Shown: positions 35,116 to 47,252 of the stretch, piece after piece
Layout of the letters: each line of letters opens with the position of its first letter
Numbering within the stretch: the stretch's first letter is position 1
NCBI RefSeq assembly: GCF_022539665.2
Contig: NC_081333.1
Span: 4,400,971 to 4,464,970 of the forward strand
DNA from: Daphnia carinata
Taxonomy: Eukaryota; Arthropoda; Branchiopoda; Diplostraca; Daphniidae
DNA: 64,000 nucleotides
Direction of reading: 5' to 3'
Notes under the pieces: model-generated
The model's input: only the letters and a program-made list of their open reading frames with translations
Database searches by the model: none
What the model was told of the DNA's origin: nothing
Position numbers and translations under genes: made by a program

Positions 35116-37471
35116 CATAGAAAAAAAATGCGCTGGGGGAGCCTCGGTCTCGGAAATAGCCGGGCCACGCAGCGGGAGAGAGTGGGGTGGGCTTTCCAAC
35201 ACAAAACTGAGTGAATTGGGTAAGTCCTGTAGTAAGTGTGTGTAGCCCGTCTTTGGCGCTGGACCAAAATGAGAGACGCCCTTTTCGCCTTCCAGCAAAT
35301 CTTCTTTCTTTTTCTCGCACCGTCTAGTAGGTTCGATATAAACGGGATTCCAGCACCGCGACGTTTAAACCGGACTTGCCGAATGAAAACAACGACGTTT
35401 TACAGTGAAATGTGCGAAACGCTAAAACGATGAATCATTGGCTCATCGAAAAGTCCAGATTTATCAAAATGACTCAATCGAGAAAAAGGATATCTTTAAA
35501 AACTGAAACAGCTGTTTAGGGTCAGACTCTTTAATTATAATTAGAGAAAGAGGGCTGCTCTTTAACTTGTCACAAAAATAAACTCCAGACACAATAACGA
35601 ACATACCAGACAACGCCCCGACTAGTCGAAACGCACGCACGCATCAATTGATTTGCCTTTGCTTTATCATAAACAGAAAAAAAACATGTAATTTTTAAAA
35701 TTCAAAAGGCGTTGGTGTTTCTAAAGAAAATATTCTGATCGGCCACCGGTTGATGGATGCCAACGTCTAGTCGTGAGAGTCTACACCTAAAAAAGGTGTT
35801 GTTCTTGTCATTTCGTATGTAAATTTTCATGAATTCATAAGATGTGACGTCACGTGAGGAGGTGTGATGTCACTGTACCAAGAATAGGTGCACGACGTCA
35901 GCGTTCTTAGCCAACCGACCAATAGGTGAGCTGATCAATACCCCAAGGGAGGTAAACATACAGTGAGTATAACCCAAAACTCTCGCTTGTAAAAAAAAAA
36001 AGCCTAACGGAAAAGGGAGGAGTCGTGAAACTGAACGCAATGTTGGATGGGAACCGGTCAGCCCGTGTCCGTTTGTTTCTGGACCAAGAGTCACAGACAA
36101 ACGCTTGACACTCCCCAGAGGCTTTGTTTTGCAACAGAAAAATGAAATTCAACTTGACACGCACGAATCAGCCTCACCTTAAATGGATGCTTGCTTCGCC
36201 AACTGTAAAGATTCAACAACGATTGAATTATTTGACGAGCACAAAACAGACAACCAAGGACTAAAACGCTTTTGTTTACGCTGTAGTTGTCATTCGTCTG
36301 CTATGCAAGCAATGTTGCCAATTTTTCAGGAATTTGGTTAGGTTTTTTTTCTTTGTGATTATTTTCTTTTTATTCATGCGTGATCGATCGGCCGTTCTTG
36401 GAAGACAGCCAGAAAATTATGCCGTGTTTGTAGACAATAAAAAAGGAACTGGCGAATGGTCCTTTCATGACTGTCACTCTTTTTTTTTGCATTGGAGTTA
36501 TTGTTGTTGATGATCAACTGCAGAAATTGCTCTTGTGTTCGTGTGTAAAATTGCGTTTTAATGACGATGAGTCCCGCAACATAACCAAATTTCCTTACAG
36601 AGGATATAGAGAATTATACATGGCTGTAACACGGCCATCATCATCGACAGTGGGTGTGCGATGATGTCAGTTGTTCTCGATTGTCGGCGAAACACCCAAA
36701 CCACACGCAATAAGTTTATTCGTTTTTCTTCTTTCATCACCATCTTCAGTTATCTTTTTTTTGCCATTTCATGCAAGATAACTGATTTGTTTTTCACATC
36801 AAATTTGAAACAATATTTAAGTGGGTAAAGAGACAGAGAAAAGGAGAAGGGATCAAGAAACGGAGCAATAAATGGGGAGGGAAAACAAAATTTATCGTTT
36901 CTTAATTTTTTTTAAAGAGAAAACTTAAGCGCTTTATTCACGTTTTCAGATTCTACTAATGTTTTTTTTCTTTCTTTTTCAAGATTCAAAACTCCAACTT
37001 GCAAATATTCCAAAATGATACGTAGATGTTTTGTATGTTTCTATGCTTATCGCAACCAATTACCTTATAAGCGCAAAAAAAAAGGATGAAACTGAGGATT
37101 TACTTTTACAAAGAAAAGCAAAAACAACATTGTCAAGAACAAACGAGGAAGTAGAAAAAAAATGGAGAAATGCACAGAAAAAAGAGAGAGAGAAATATAA
37201 AGAAAAAAGGGGGGGGGGATAAAACTTTGGTGGTTTTCTTTCCCTCAACAGGCCCTTTATTCCGCTTCCTTGCCCGGCATTGATTTAGAAATTTTTCAGA
37301 TCAAGGGAGCAAAATGAACTTTTTCTCCCTTATAGTCTTTTTTTTTTTTTTGCGACACGCCCAAGACAAGCTTGTATAAGTACGAGAGAGATTGATAGAA
37401 CGTGGGAAAAAAGAAATGGGAGGCGGGAGTTATAACGTCGGGTGTATGTGTATGAGGGAAATATGGGAGGA
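35116..37471. other. Intergenic region
   Basis: Upstream region of the sHSP gene, then sequence that must include the 3' UTR of the UBR gene at its right end. Many A or T runs and a G9 run near 37210. No gene recognised. Confidence 0.4.
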
Positions 37472-40400
37472 TTAGAGGTGGTGCCATTCGGTCACGACGA
37501 GGGCCTGCGAATTCTCCATGTACTTTGCCGCTTCGTTGTAGAGACCGTGGGAGCGCCAAAGGAGCTCCAACTTCCGGCGAGAGGCATCACAGATGTGGAG
37601 CGGATCACCACGACGTAGGCCCTGGTCCGTCTCGCCGTAAGCATCGACGTAAGGCGGAGGTAGAAAGCAACCTAATCAAAAGAATCTTGGCAATGCATCA
37701 TTCATATTTTTTTTTAAAGCAAATTACCTTTGCTTTTGCCGGCCATCAGGAGCAATTTACATTCACGGACTCGTAGAAAGAGACATGCTCCCAATCCGCA
37801 GACCTGAGCGTGAGCCGTACAAGCCCCTACTTGCTGCTGGTCCAGTTCCGTCTGGCAACAATAGCTCTAAAAAAAAAAAAAAAAAAACAGAAATAAATAA
37901 AAACAAATCAATTAGGAATAATGTTCGGTTGCATTACCTGAGAGCAAAGCATTTTGCCAGTAACGAGGCACATGGCCGGCGTGCGCGCCTCGTCCCCTTC
38001 GCTATTGGGGCACGTGAATAGAGAAGCTGCGTTAATGAGTTCACTATAGTCGGACGGAAGTGTAATGAGTCCGGAAGACATAACGGGAAAGGTCCACGGT
38101 GGTCTTGGTTTGGCTAATGTCGTCTCCGCCAACACGACGTCACTGGTGCTGGCCAATGGTGGAACAACGTTCCAGAGAGACAACAACGCTTTGCTCCAGC
38201 TTTCGGATACCAGCTGGCTTAAAGATTCCACGCCTAAATAGCGTAACCACAGGACGGCTTCGGCGTAGTTATCGTAAGCATCATCCAGTTTTGGGTACGG
38301 GATGTTGGTGATGAAATGGAACAGGATGGCCGACGACCGCAAAAAGGGCAGGCACTGTTCCGTCACCCACTGTTCTGTGGGATTTGCATGGCTGGCAATA
38401 TCAGGGCGGCCTAGTACTTGCAGGTAAGTCTGCCAACTTTCACTGGTGGTAAAGGTACTGGCACTGCATGACGGCTGATCCATATCCATATGTTCGGATG
38501 CAGGCGCCATGGTAGCCGCAATTTGCGTCACATGACAGAACAAACACAAACGGAAAACGTGCCAAGCCTAAATGAGACGGACGATTAGAGCTGGTCATTG
38601 TAATCAACGCGGATTTAATTACCAGAATTGGGTTGAATTGGGGTACTCCTCGGACGTCGCTGTCAAAGGATGGCTCACTAAGTGAAGGCAAGGTACAAAA
38701 GAGGCCGAGCAAAAGACCGAATGCGTCAATTTCTAAGACGGAAATTGTACTACTGGGGAGCAGAACCATACGCAGTAAGTGAAGTGCATAGTTCTTCATC
38801 ACCTATTAAATAACGAAAATTTTATTTAGCTACTAAACAATAATCGATTTATTGATGAATTACTTCTTGTGAGGTGACGATGGACTCCATGGAAATAACC
38901 AACCGCAGGAGAGCTCTCAAGCCCTCCTCTTGGCGGGCGGCCAGTCCGGTTGACGGACTGTGATTCTGATAAGCAAGCAACGATTCGGTTGATAAGATGG
39001 TGAAAGCCGTTGCCTGGGCGATTGCCATCGGGACACGAATATCATCTGCGTTGGGGTTGGCTGCGACGGCCGTCTATATACAAACAGCGGTATAATATAA
39101 AATATTAATCGAGCGGATGAAGAAATCCACAAGCAATTATTTATGATGATTTTAATACGAATAAAAAATTATTCAATTACTTGGTTAAGCATTTAGAAGA
39201 AAAAAAAGAAGAACAAAAAGTGGGCCTGTCCGGGATTTGAACCCGGGACCTCTCGCACCCAAAGCGAGAATCATACCCCTAGACCAACAGGCCACGTACT
39301 GAATGCGTTTCTAAAGCCATGTAGTTGCACACTCACAGCAGTTGCTTCAACTTGAACAAAATATCAATGAAACAGACCTTTACTTTCCTCACAAAATTAA
39401 GCAAAACGCAAATAGTTAAAGTAAGATTATGCTTAAGTTAAAGGTAACAATTGAAAACTAATGGAAAACTCTATAGTGATATAAGCAGAATATTTTAGAC
39501 AACGATGCTTTGCGATTGAGACATGGAATGAACTGCCGCTATTTGAATGAAACTGGAAAAAACAAAAAACCTTAAAAAAGTATTTATCAAATCCCTTTAA
39601 ATAAGGAAGAACTAAATTCTTGTCTGAAATTAAACCAAAAAGGAAAAAATATTCGACTGGGCCTGACCGGGATTTGAACCCGGGACCTCTCGCACCCGAA
39701 GCGAGAATCATACCCCTAGACCATCAGGCCGTATAAAAACAAGCTTACCGTATATACCGACTGGACGAACAATGAAGCCATCTCTTTTAGTGTTGTTGCT
39801 ATCTTTGGTCGAGTGCGAGCCATCAGCACGTTCACAAACAGCTTGGATTTCATGGACCCCAACTTAGTTTCCAACTCAGCGGGTCCGCACGTTTCGTAGA
39901 TGCTGGTGTTATCCGTTTTGCTGTATTTCATTTCCCGACTGTTGTCAGCCAGGAGCTGCAGGCCCTCCAACCATATGCTCATATCAGCCTGGCCGGCTTC
40001 TGATCCACTGGGACGGACGCTCGACGCTGAACGGTTAGGTAGAATGGGTAATACCGCATTGGACAAACTTTTACACAATGGGCAGAGAAATTCGTGGCGT
40101 TCCACGTCGAAACTTGCGCTCTGCCGAGGTCTACAATGAGGGGAAGAATATTTTCATTGACGTACCGAAAAAAAAGTTTATATTCGATTATTATTACCGA
40201 TACGATCTTCTGCGTTCCCGGCCCAGAAGGGAGTCGAAATGTTGCTGCCAGCACTGAAAATGCATGACGTGACCACACGTTGATATATGGGTCCCGATCC
40301 GCCGGCCACCATCAATTAACATCGGCCACGTTTCAGGCAGCGGTTCTTCCACGGCATCCTTGTCATTCTTCCACCGTAGGACGGCTGATAGTTGGACGAA

Positions 40401-43400
40401 AGACGCCAAGACCATGACCGGCTGTTCGCCCGTCTGTCGGTGTTCCTCCTGGCAAACGATACACGTGTAACTGGTATCGGACGTCGAAGGCGCCACGGTG
40501 AAGCCCGGGCCGAGGCAAATGGGGAAGGTTTGAGCGCTGGTCGGCGACGATTCAGACAAATCCATGGCGGATCCGCTTAAAGTAGACCCGAGATTTGAGG
40601 TAGACGCGCCTCCGCTCTCTGCAAGTTGAAAAGGTCAATGAGAAAATATGGAAGTGGGAGACGAAGTGACAAGAAACCTGAAATAGATGAACCTGTTTCT
40701 TGGAACAGTTTGGCATGCTCCTTGATGAAGCTCTTTTGTTGCGCCGACATTTGGGCCAAAATGGCGGCTCGTCGAGCGGCGGCCATTTCAGCTTTGCGCT
40801 GACGAGCTGCAGCTTCCGCCGGTGATTCCTGTCCGGGTCCTTCGGCTGATTCGGCTTCCATCGCCGCACCACCAGCTCCTTCTGCAGAACTGCTTGACTA
40901 TTGCGCGGGGGAAAATGAAAGATAATATTTGCTTGCTCAGTCAAAATAATATGATGGGATGAATACCTGGGCAGCGGAGTGTACTGCCCGGAATTTGCGG
41001 ATAGTCCACATCAACAGTGGACGATGAACGTCCACTCTGCCGTTTGTCTGCAACGACTCGAGCACAGTGAGCAATCCAAATCGTTCTTGAGCTTCTACGC
41101 TAAACGCAAAGGCCGGACGTGTTTTGTCCTGTTGACACGACTCTTCTTCTCGGAGCGCCAGCCCAGTGAGATGCAAGGCGGCCTGAAGCTGGCCCTCGGA
41201 GAAGGTGCGTGAACGGAGGTCATAAGTCCTCAAAAGGACCTGATGGATGAGGTGCATAGTGATGTCGCAGTTCATCAGTCCGACCAGACCACGTAGGGCC
41301 GGAGCCAGAGTAATAGGCACGGGTGGCGGGCAGCAATTCTCTTCGTTACGGCCTCGGCGGATCTTCCTGACGTTGTCCTCCGACCTGGACTGATCTTCGC
41401 GGCTGTAGTGGTAATGGTACACATTGTAATCACCGTAGAATTCGGGTTTGAGCGAAAAGACACCCCGGCCCGTTCCTTGCAACGGTTTGCGGAAGACGGC
41501 CACTTTATCGGCAACGCGTTCCAGGCCCGTCTCGTGATGAGCATCTTCCGGGAGGGCTCGATTAAGAGCTGCGTGACCTTGCGATTCGACGCACAACAAG
41601 TGCAACACCTCGTGGCTCAAACATTCATCTTCGTCCACCTAATTTCAGATAATTGAGTTAAATCAAGGCTTGGGCAATTTAAAGGTAATTTTTACCTGTC
41701 CAATGCCGGGCGTAAATCTTTCGAGGGACAATATAATTATGAGACGTAGAAACTCTTCAGCGATAAAAATTGTTTGGCGGAGCATATCCTCTTCGGTATT
41801 GCTTTTTTTGGTCGAAGAAGAAGTCTGTTTGGCCAGTTGCTGTTGATTAGCATCGAAATCTGCTTTGGCCCAGTTGAGGAGGTTGAAACGGTGGAGACAG
41901 GCCAGCAAGAACGAATCGGGTGAATCGAATAGGGCGGCGCATAGCTGCAACAAGACGATGTCGCGATCGTACATCTCTGTCCGGCATCGGACATTTTGAT
42001 AAAAGTAGAGCTGATTGATGAGCGAGTAACCATTATGGCGCCACATTCCAGCTTGAACCTATACGAAATAAACAAGAAATCAAGACATGTTTTTGCTTAT
42101 GCTGCCATAAAAGACAAACCTGTGCCATCAAAACTTGAAGACGGAGAGGCGCTTCCATTAGCTGGAGGAGAGTCGGTTTGGAGTCCAATGTCATCTCCGA
42201 GCAATTCCAATCAAGTCCGTGTTTAGGTAAAGCCAACAAGAGGCCAGAAATCATTCGGGACAGTGGAAGATGAACGCTGATCGGTTGCGTTGATACGTCA
42301 TAATCATAGCAAAGCTGCGTAAAGGTCAACAGCGTCACAGCGTTTTTCGGTTGCTGCTCCATGGGTTGCAATTCCTGGAATTTCTTTAGGGCAGCTCTGG
42401 TGGACTTGAGAAGGACTTTACGGTCTGATGCACACCACTGGACAATAAGCGTCAATACGGGCGCAAGTTTACAGTGAAGATTAAATGCGGCTTCCCATTC
42501 AGCTTCGAATTCAACATGCTGGCCCGTCTGACGAACGACGCTGTCCATTCCCTGTTGGAATTCGTTTGATAAGAACTGTTAAGAGACTTTTAAAACCCAA
42601 AGATTATTACCTCCATAGAAGCTAGCAAGGAAAGCAACATGTGAAGCCCGTGCAAAAAGCCCTTGCGCAACGGCTCGCTCCACCGGCCGGACGTCGAATC
42701 CGTGTCGTCTGCCACTTGTGTCTGCATTTGCGAGCCCTCGTCCAGCTCTGGAAGAGGCACTGCAGACAACAAGTACTTGATGTCGTACAAGACGTACATG
42801 GCTCGTCGGAAAGACTGTTGATTCCGGCTCCGATCGAAAGACAACAGGCCGTCTGGAAAGCAAAAATCATTTTTATTGTGAGATGCAATTACGCGATTGT
42901 GTCGTGTTACCCAAATTCTTCCGGCGCTCAATCTCGCCGAGGAAACAACGCAATAAGGCCGTCAAGGCTTCATGATGGCCCATCAGGTACTGGGCGAGCG
43001 TCGGTACGGTAAAGAGCTGGACCGATAGGGATGTCACGCTATGCGAATGATCGTGATCGTCCGAAATAAAGTCGCTCATCAGTCGTCCATAATGTCGTGT
43101 AAATATCTATATGTTTTTAAAACCGTTGTAGTCTTTTTTTTTTGAGCATAATCAACGTAAAACATACAGTGGCGAAATCCCGTTTAGCGTCAGGATCCAT
43201 CAATAATCCAGCAATAAATAGCCGATGCCAAGCAGATCGCGCAGCCTTCCATAATTGGGTGTCGGAGAGAAGGACGGATTCCAATAGCGATACATCAGAG
43301 TCCCGCGATATCGGCTGAATTACAAAGAATAACGTTAACAATTAGGGCTAACAAACGTACAACGCTGTTGTGTACCTTCATAATGATATCAGCTAGGAGA

Positions 43401-45251
43401 AGGCGGAAGCCTTCACAAATGCCCATTAATTTGCGAAGCCAATTGAGAAGACGAAGGGCATGTCCCTGGTGGGCCAAGAAGGGTCCGAGGAGGACGCAGA
43501 CTTTCAGAGCACGTGGAGGCAAACGTGACGTGTGTCGTTCAATAGCTGATCGGGCTTGATTGCAAGCCTGATAAACAAGCTGGATTCATGCTTGCAATTC
43601 AGGAGACAAATTTGACTGTATGTTTACCTGAAATGATGAACAACGGACTATGCTTCTACCCTCGCGATCGATGCACGTTGCAAGATCGACTGCTTCGCGA
43701 GAACTGACATCCAGCGAACGCTGTAGAGCTTGAATGACCTGCTCGAACGTGTGGGATTCGTCGTTATAAACGGCCGTGGCGTAGACGGACGTATATAACT
43801 CTGGTCCACATGGGCCGAAATCCCGTCGATCTACTGGCATCGATCCACTATCGCCTTCTTTGATCTAGATTAAAGAATTGATGTAAATCTTTATGACAAT
43901 AGTCAAACAGAATAATATTATCGCACTTTTAAGTCGACGGGCAGGTTGAGATTCGTGTTGGATCCCAAGAGTTCCTGCGCGTATTTAAGTACGGCCTCGA
44001 TGACAAAACGGCAGCGATCAGCCATGTTGACGGCAGCTCTGTATAAATAAAACGAACTTGATGGATAGTTGGTAAGGGGGGGGGGTGGCAATTTAGTTAT
44101 TCACATTCGATCTAGACGATCTAAGGCTGCTTTCTTCCTGGCGGTGGGATCAAGCAGAAGGGCGGACGCTGTGGCATCACACTGATGGAGTGAGCAACGA
44201 GGTGCTTGGCGCCAGGCTTCCGTATCACCACAGTCACAATAACCCCCTCCAACCGAAGTACTCAACTTGTAGCGATGTTGTTTGTGCTCTGAATTACGGA
44301 AACAGTCGGCGCATAAAACGCATGTGGGATCAGCTCCACAATCCCGACAGCTGGCAGCAAAGAAAGACATTGTTTACCCATATCCAAATGGCTAGGTAAT
44401 TTTTTTGTTCTCTAAATGTTAAGGTTACCTGTAGGTGGGTTCTCCCATGCGAAAGACTCTACCACACAGGGCAGGAGGGTTGTCATTTTTAGACAGCTCT
44501 TCCCACACTTTGTCTGGATCCCCAGTAGGAGCCCCACAGAGGAACTGCTCGAGGGGAAGGATCATCTCTCTGACTACTTGTGTTTCATCATACAAGGATT
44601 CCATGCAATTGTGCCCAGGCTAACCATAAATAGATTTCAATCTTTTAAAAGTCTGAAGACACAACAAATTTTCTTTAGGTTTTTTGTTTACCACGGGACA
44701 AAAGTTGGGTGGGACAACCATTTTCCAAAACTCTCGTAGACATTGTGTGGTAAACGTTCCATCCTGAAATTAATCATACTACTTTAATGACAAATTGAAT
44801 TTAAACATAAATAAAAGAGAAAATAGGTTATTTAATCAGTAAATTCTAATACAATAAAGAGAGAGAAAAGGATTTTTATGTCCTTAACATAACTTGTGTT
44901 GCCTAATGTCGACATAACCTTCAAACATTCTTGGGTATTTTGCCAAGAATGACATCAACGGACAGGGATAGTGAGACAAACCTGGTACATTTGGAGCCAC
45001 CGTTCCACAACTTTTGGCTTGTCATCCCAGGGCATGTTGGGGCATATTCCAGTGTAGGTGTGCTGGTCTTCATTATCTGTGGGGGAGAAGCGAAGTTCGA
45101 CACTTGGGGAACCCGAGCCTTTGGTCATATCAATCCCGCCAATATCCGAATTGGCGACATACAACTCGTCGTTGCTGTGCTCCAGCTCCATATCGTCTGT
45201 ACTGTCCTCGTCGCTGAACGAGTGTAGAATCAAGTCCTCGATGGGATCCAT
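37472..45251 (-). CDS. Ubr1: E3 ubiquitin ligase UBR1/UBR2 (N-recognin)
   Basis: N-degron pathway ligase that binds destabilising N-terminal residues and, with a UBC2/RAD6 E2, marks proteins for the proteasome. Twenty-one minus-strand exons: 45251-44982, 44763-44692, 44619-44429, 44350-44105, 44038-43927, 43864-43628, 43567-43376, 43314-43168, 43106-42911, 42852-42611, 42551-42120, 42058-41696, 41638-40967, 40897-40693, 40618-40198, 40130-39749, 39073-38864, 38802-38623, 38567-37938, 37866-37728, 37671-37472; about 1912 residues. UBR box near 165-235 ([32 protein letters not shown]), ClpS-like N-domain near 320 ([15 protein letters not shown]), RING near 1238-1355 ([24 protein letters not shown]), and the C-terminal autoinhibitory region ending [22 protein letters not shown]1 and UBR2 cannot be separated by eye. 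Intron 16 (39748-39074) holds two tRNA genes. Confidence 0.95.
39222..39293 (-). tRNA. trnP-TGG: tRNA-Pro (anticodon TGG)
   Basis: 72 nt. Acceptor GGCCTGT pairs with ACAGGCC, with discriminator C. The anticodon arm is CTCGC-TTTGGGT-GCGAG, which reads TGG with T33. The B box is GGTTCAAATCC. A T5 Pol III terminator follows on the minus strand. No intron. It lies in an intron of the UBR gene, on the same strand. Confidence 0.93.
39659..39730 (-). tRNA. trnP-CGG: tRNA-Pro (anticodon CGG)
   Basis: 72 nt, nearly identical to the neighbouring tRNA-Pro: acceptor GGCCTGA pairs with TCAGGCC, and the anticodon loop TTCGGGT reads CGG. B box GGTTCAAATCC; a T6 terminator follows. The paired change at acceptor position 7 keeps the stem intact, so it looks functional. 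Confidence 0.93.
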
Positions 45252-46751
45252 GCTGAAAATTTACTGATGCAAATCGTTGTCCAACAAAAAGAGGATCTCA
45301 AGAAAGCCACAGGGAGAGTAAGATTCTCCTGATTTGGCTGATATTTTACCTCACATTAAACTTCACTTTCAGTTGATTTTGGCCTCGTTTAGAAATCGTC
45401 AGCATATAATCACTTTCACTAACATATCAGCTGTTGGGCTTTTGGATTCAACTCGATCCGGTAGATGGCTCATGTTGCGTTTTGTCACGCATGTGTTCTG
45501 TAAATGGCACAGTTATCGACTGAAATCCTGCTTGACGTTAATAACGCTTTTCCCTCGAGGCTCTTGTACAATGAAGAAAAAACAATTATAACGACAAAGC
45601 AACAAGAGTCCTATCAAAATGAAAAAACACTGGTCTTCTACACGCAAACAAACTTGTCAAAAGCTAAGCCGTCGTGACGGCAGAAAAGCCACCGATGTAA
45701 ACAGCCAGTTAGGACTCGTTATTCCTGAACACACGCTTCTGATTACAAAACACTTTTGATTTACAAGCTGATATAAGTGAACAGCGAAGAGAACGTCACG
45801 TCAATTCGATTCTGTTTTTGTGAGGTTATTAAAATCATGTTCTAGTTTGTTCTACTCCTGACTGTTGAAGGCTTACAAGAACTAGCATGCTACGTAATCT
45901 AATCGTAACGTAATCACTTCAGGTAAGTACTAAACCAAAAACTATACGGCTCTGCTTTGATTATAGCAGTAAGCGATGGGAAAGTGACTGGAGCATCAAC
46001 TCTTTTTTCGCGTCTTTATGTGGTTTTCTGCAAAGATGCACTAAATGAAGACGAGGCTTTCCCACTGCGTATTATGAATCTCGTTTCGATTTTCCAGCAC
46101 ATTCCTTGCGACCACCTTTTCGTACTTGATTCTGTTTTTCTACGTGCAAAAGGCAGTAAAACGCAGTATGAACAAGAAGCAATCTAATAAATAAAAATTT
46201 GACTTCTTTTCTTCCAGGTTTGGTTCTTTACATCTAACGATATGCGAATGTGTGTGGTGACAACTTGCAGCGCCACCTCGTGTTCCCCACCTCAAAAACG
46301 TAATAAACAAACCTCTGAAATTGTTGACTACTGGCCAATATACATTGTCTTCACACTGCGTGCTCAATACCCTGCTCACGTATTTGAACAACGGAAAGGA
46401 ATCTTGGTAATTTCTTTTCAGCTTTTTGGTGATTCATGACAACTTTTTTTACTTTTTGAATTATTGGCTTTTTGATCTAAGAAGCAAAGTTAACATTTTT
46501 AGGGATGGAAAATCCGGTTAATTCTTTTTTGTAGGACGATTACATCACACATTTTTAGTTGGAATTTTTTCACTTAATTTTTGCTGACATTGGTTATTTG
46601 CTTCTTCTTGGATTACGTTGAACCGTAGCCGTGGCTCTGTGAACGTGTTTTTCTAGATTTTTCCTATAGGGATGCTGTTTGGACCTGAGATAACTCAGAT
46701 CGCCCCAATGGCTTTTGTAGCATACGCAATTCGGGGTGGCTAGTGGAGTAT
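45252..46751. other. Upstream region of the UBR gene
   Basis: Must contain the UBR promoter. A few open stretches on the plus strand (45957-46187, 46242-46439) lack family resemblance and splice support. No gene called. Confidence 0.4.
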
Positions 46752-47248
46752 TGTTACGGAATCGTCGATTTTTCAACGATTCAAACGTCTAGGTTTCGTT
46801 TCTCTGTAAGCAGAGGGACGTTTATCGAGTCGAAGAGTGGAATAGGCTAGTTCATTGGCTGTACGGTGAAAGGATAGGTGTATCGAAGAAGCTCCTAGAT
46901 TAAATGGTTAAGACGGTATTTCTATTCTTAGTTATTGTATTGTATAACGTTATCGTACAGACCGTCCGGGTATTTATGTCGTTGGGACGGACGGTCTGGT
47001 GAATCATGCAGTGTTGTGTTAGTGTACAGATCGTCCGGGTATTTATGTTGTTGGTACGGACGATCTGGGTATTGTTTCTTGGTTGTACCTGTTCGTGGTA
47101 CTGGAAGCCAAGGTTGATAGAGTAGGACGTTGGTAAAGACGTCCGATTAGACTCGCCTTTTGTTTCTAACTTAATGTAATCTAGAAATATCTCTTTAAGA
47201 ACTTATATTCTAAATAATAAAGACGATTAACTAGACGGAAACGTAACA
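46752..47248. mobile_element. Solo LTR of a retrotransposon
   Basis: Starts TGTTACGG and ends CGTAACA, a perfect 6-bp terminal inverted repeat with TG...CA ends. It is flanked on both sides by GTAT (46748-46751 and 47249-47252), a 4-bp target-site duplication. About 497 bp. A polyA-like AATAAA lies near its right end (about 47215). No internal coding region is present, so the element has recombined to a single LTR. Ty3/gypsy or BEL/Pao origin is likely from the 4-bp duplication. It contains two tandem hairpins. Confidence 0.75.
46958..47067. repeat. Two tandem hairpins inside the LTR
   Basis: Each is 41 nt with an 11-bp perfect stem and 19-nt loop: 46958-46998 (CAGACCGTCCG with CGGACGGTCTG) and 47027-47067 (CAGATCGTCCG with CGGACGATCTG). 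Loops differ at two positions. Stem position 5 changes from C-G to T-A with both partners altered, so pairing is kept. Confidence 0.85.
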
Positions 47249-47252
47249 GTAT

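Noticed and set aside
46935-47117. 60-codon frame with repeated RSSGYL/RPSGYL units
   Set aside because: The repeat comes from the tandem hairpins in the LTR, not from a protein.
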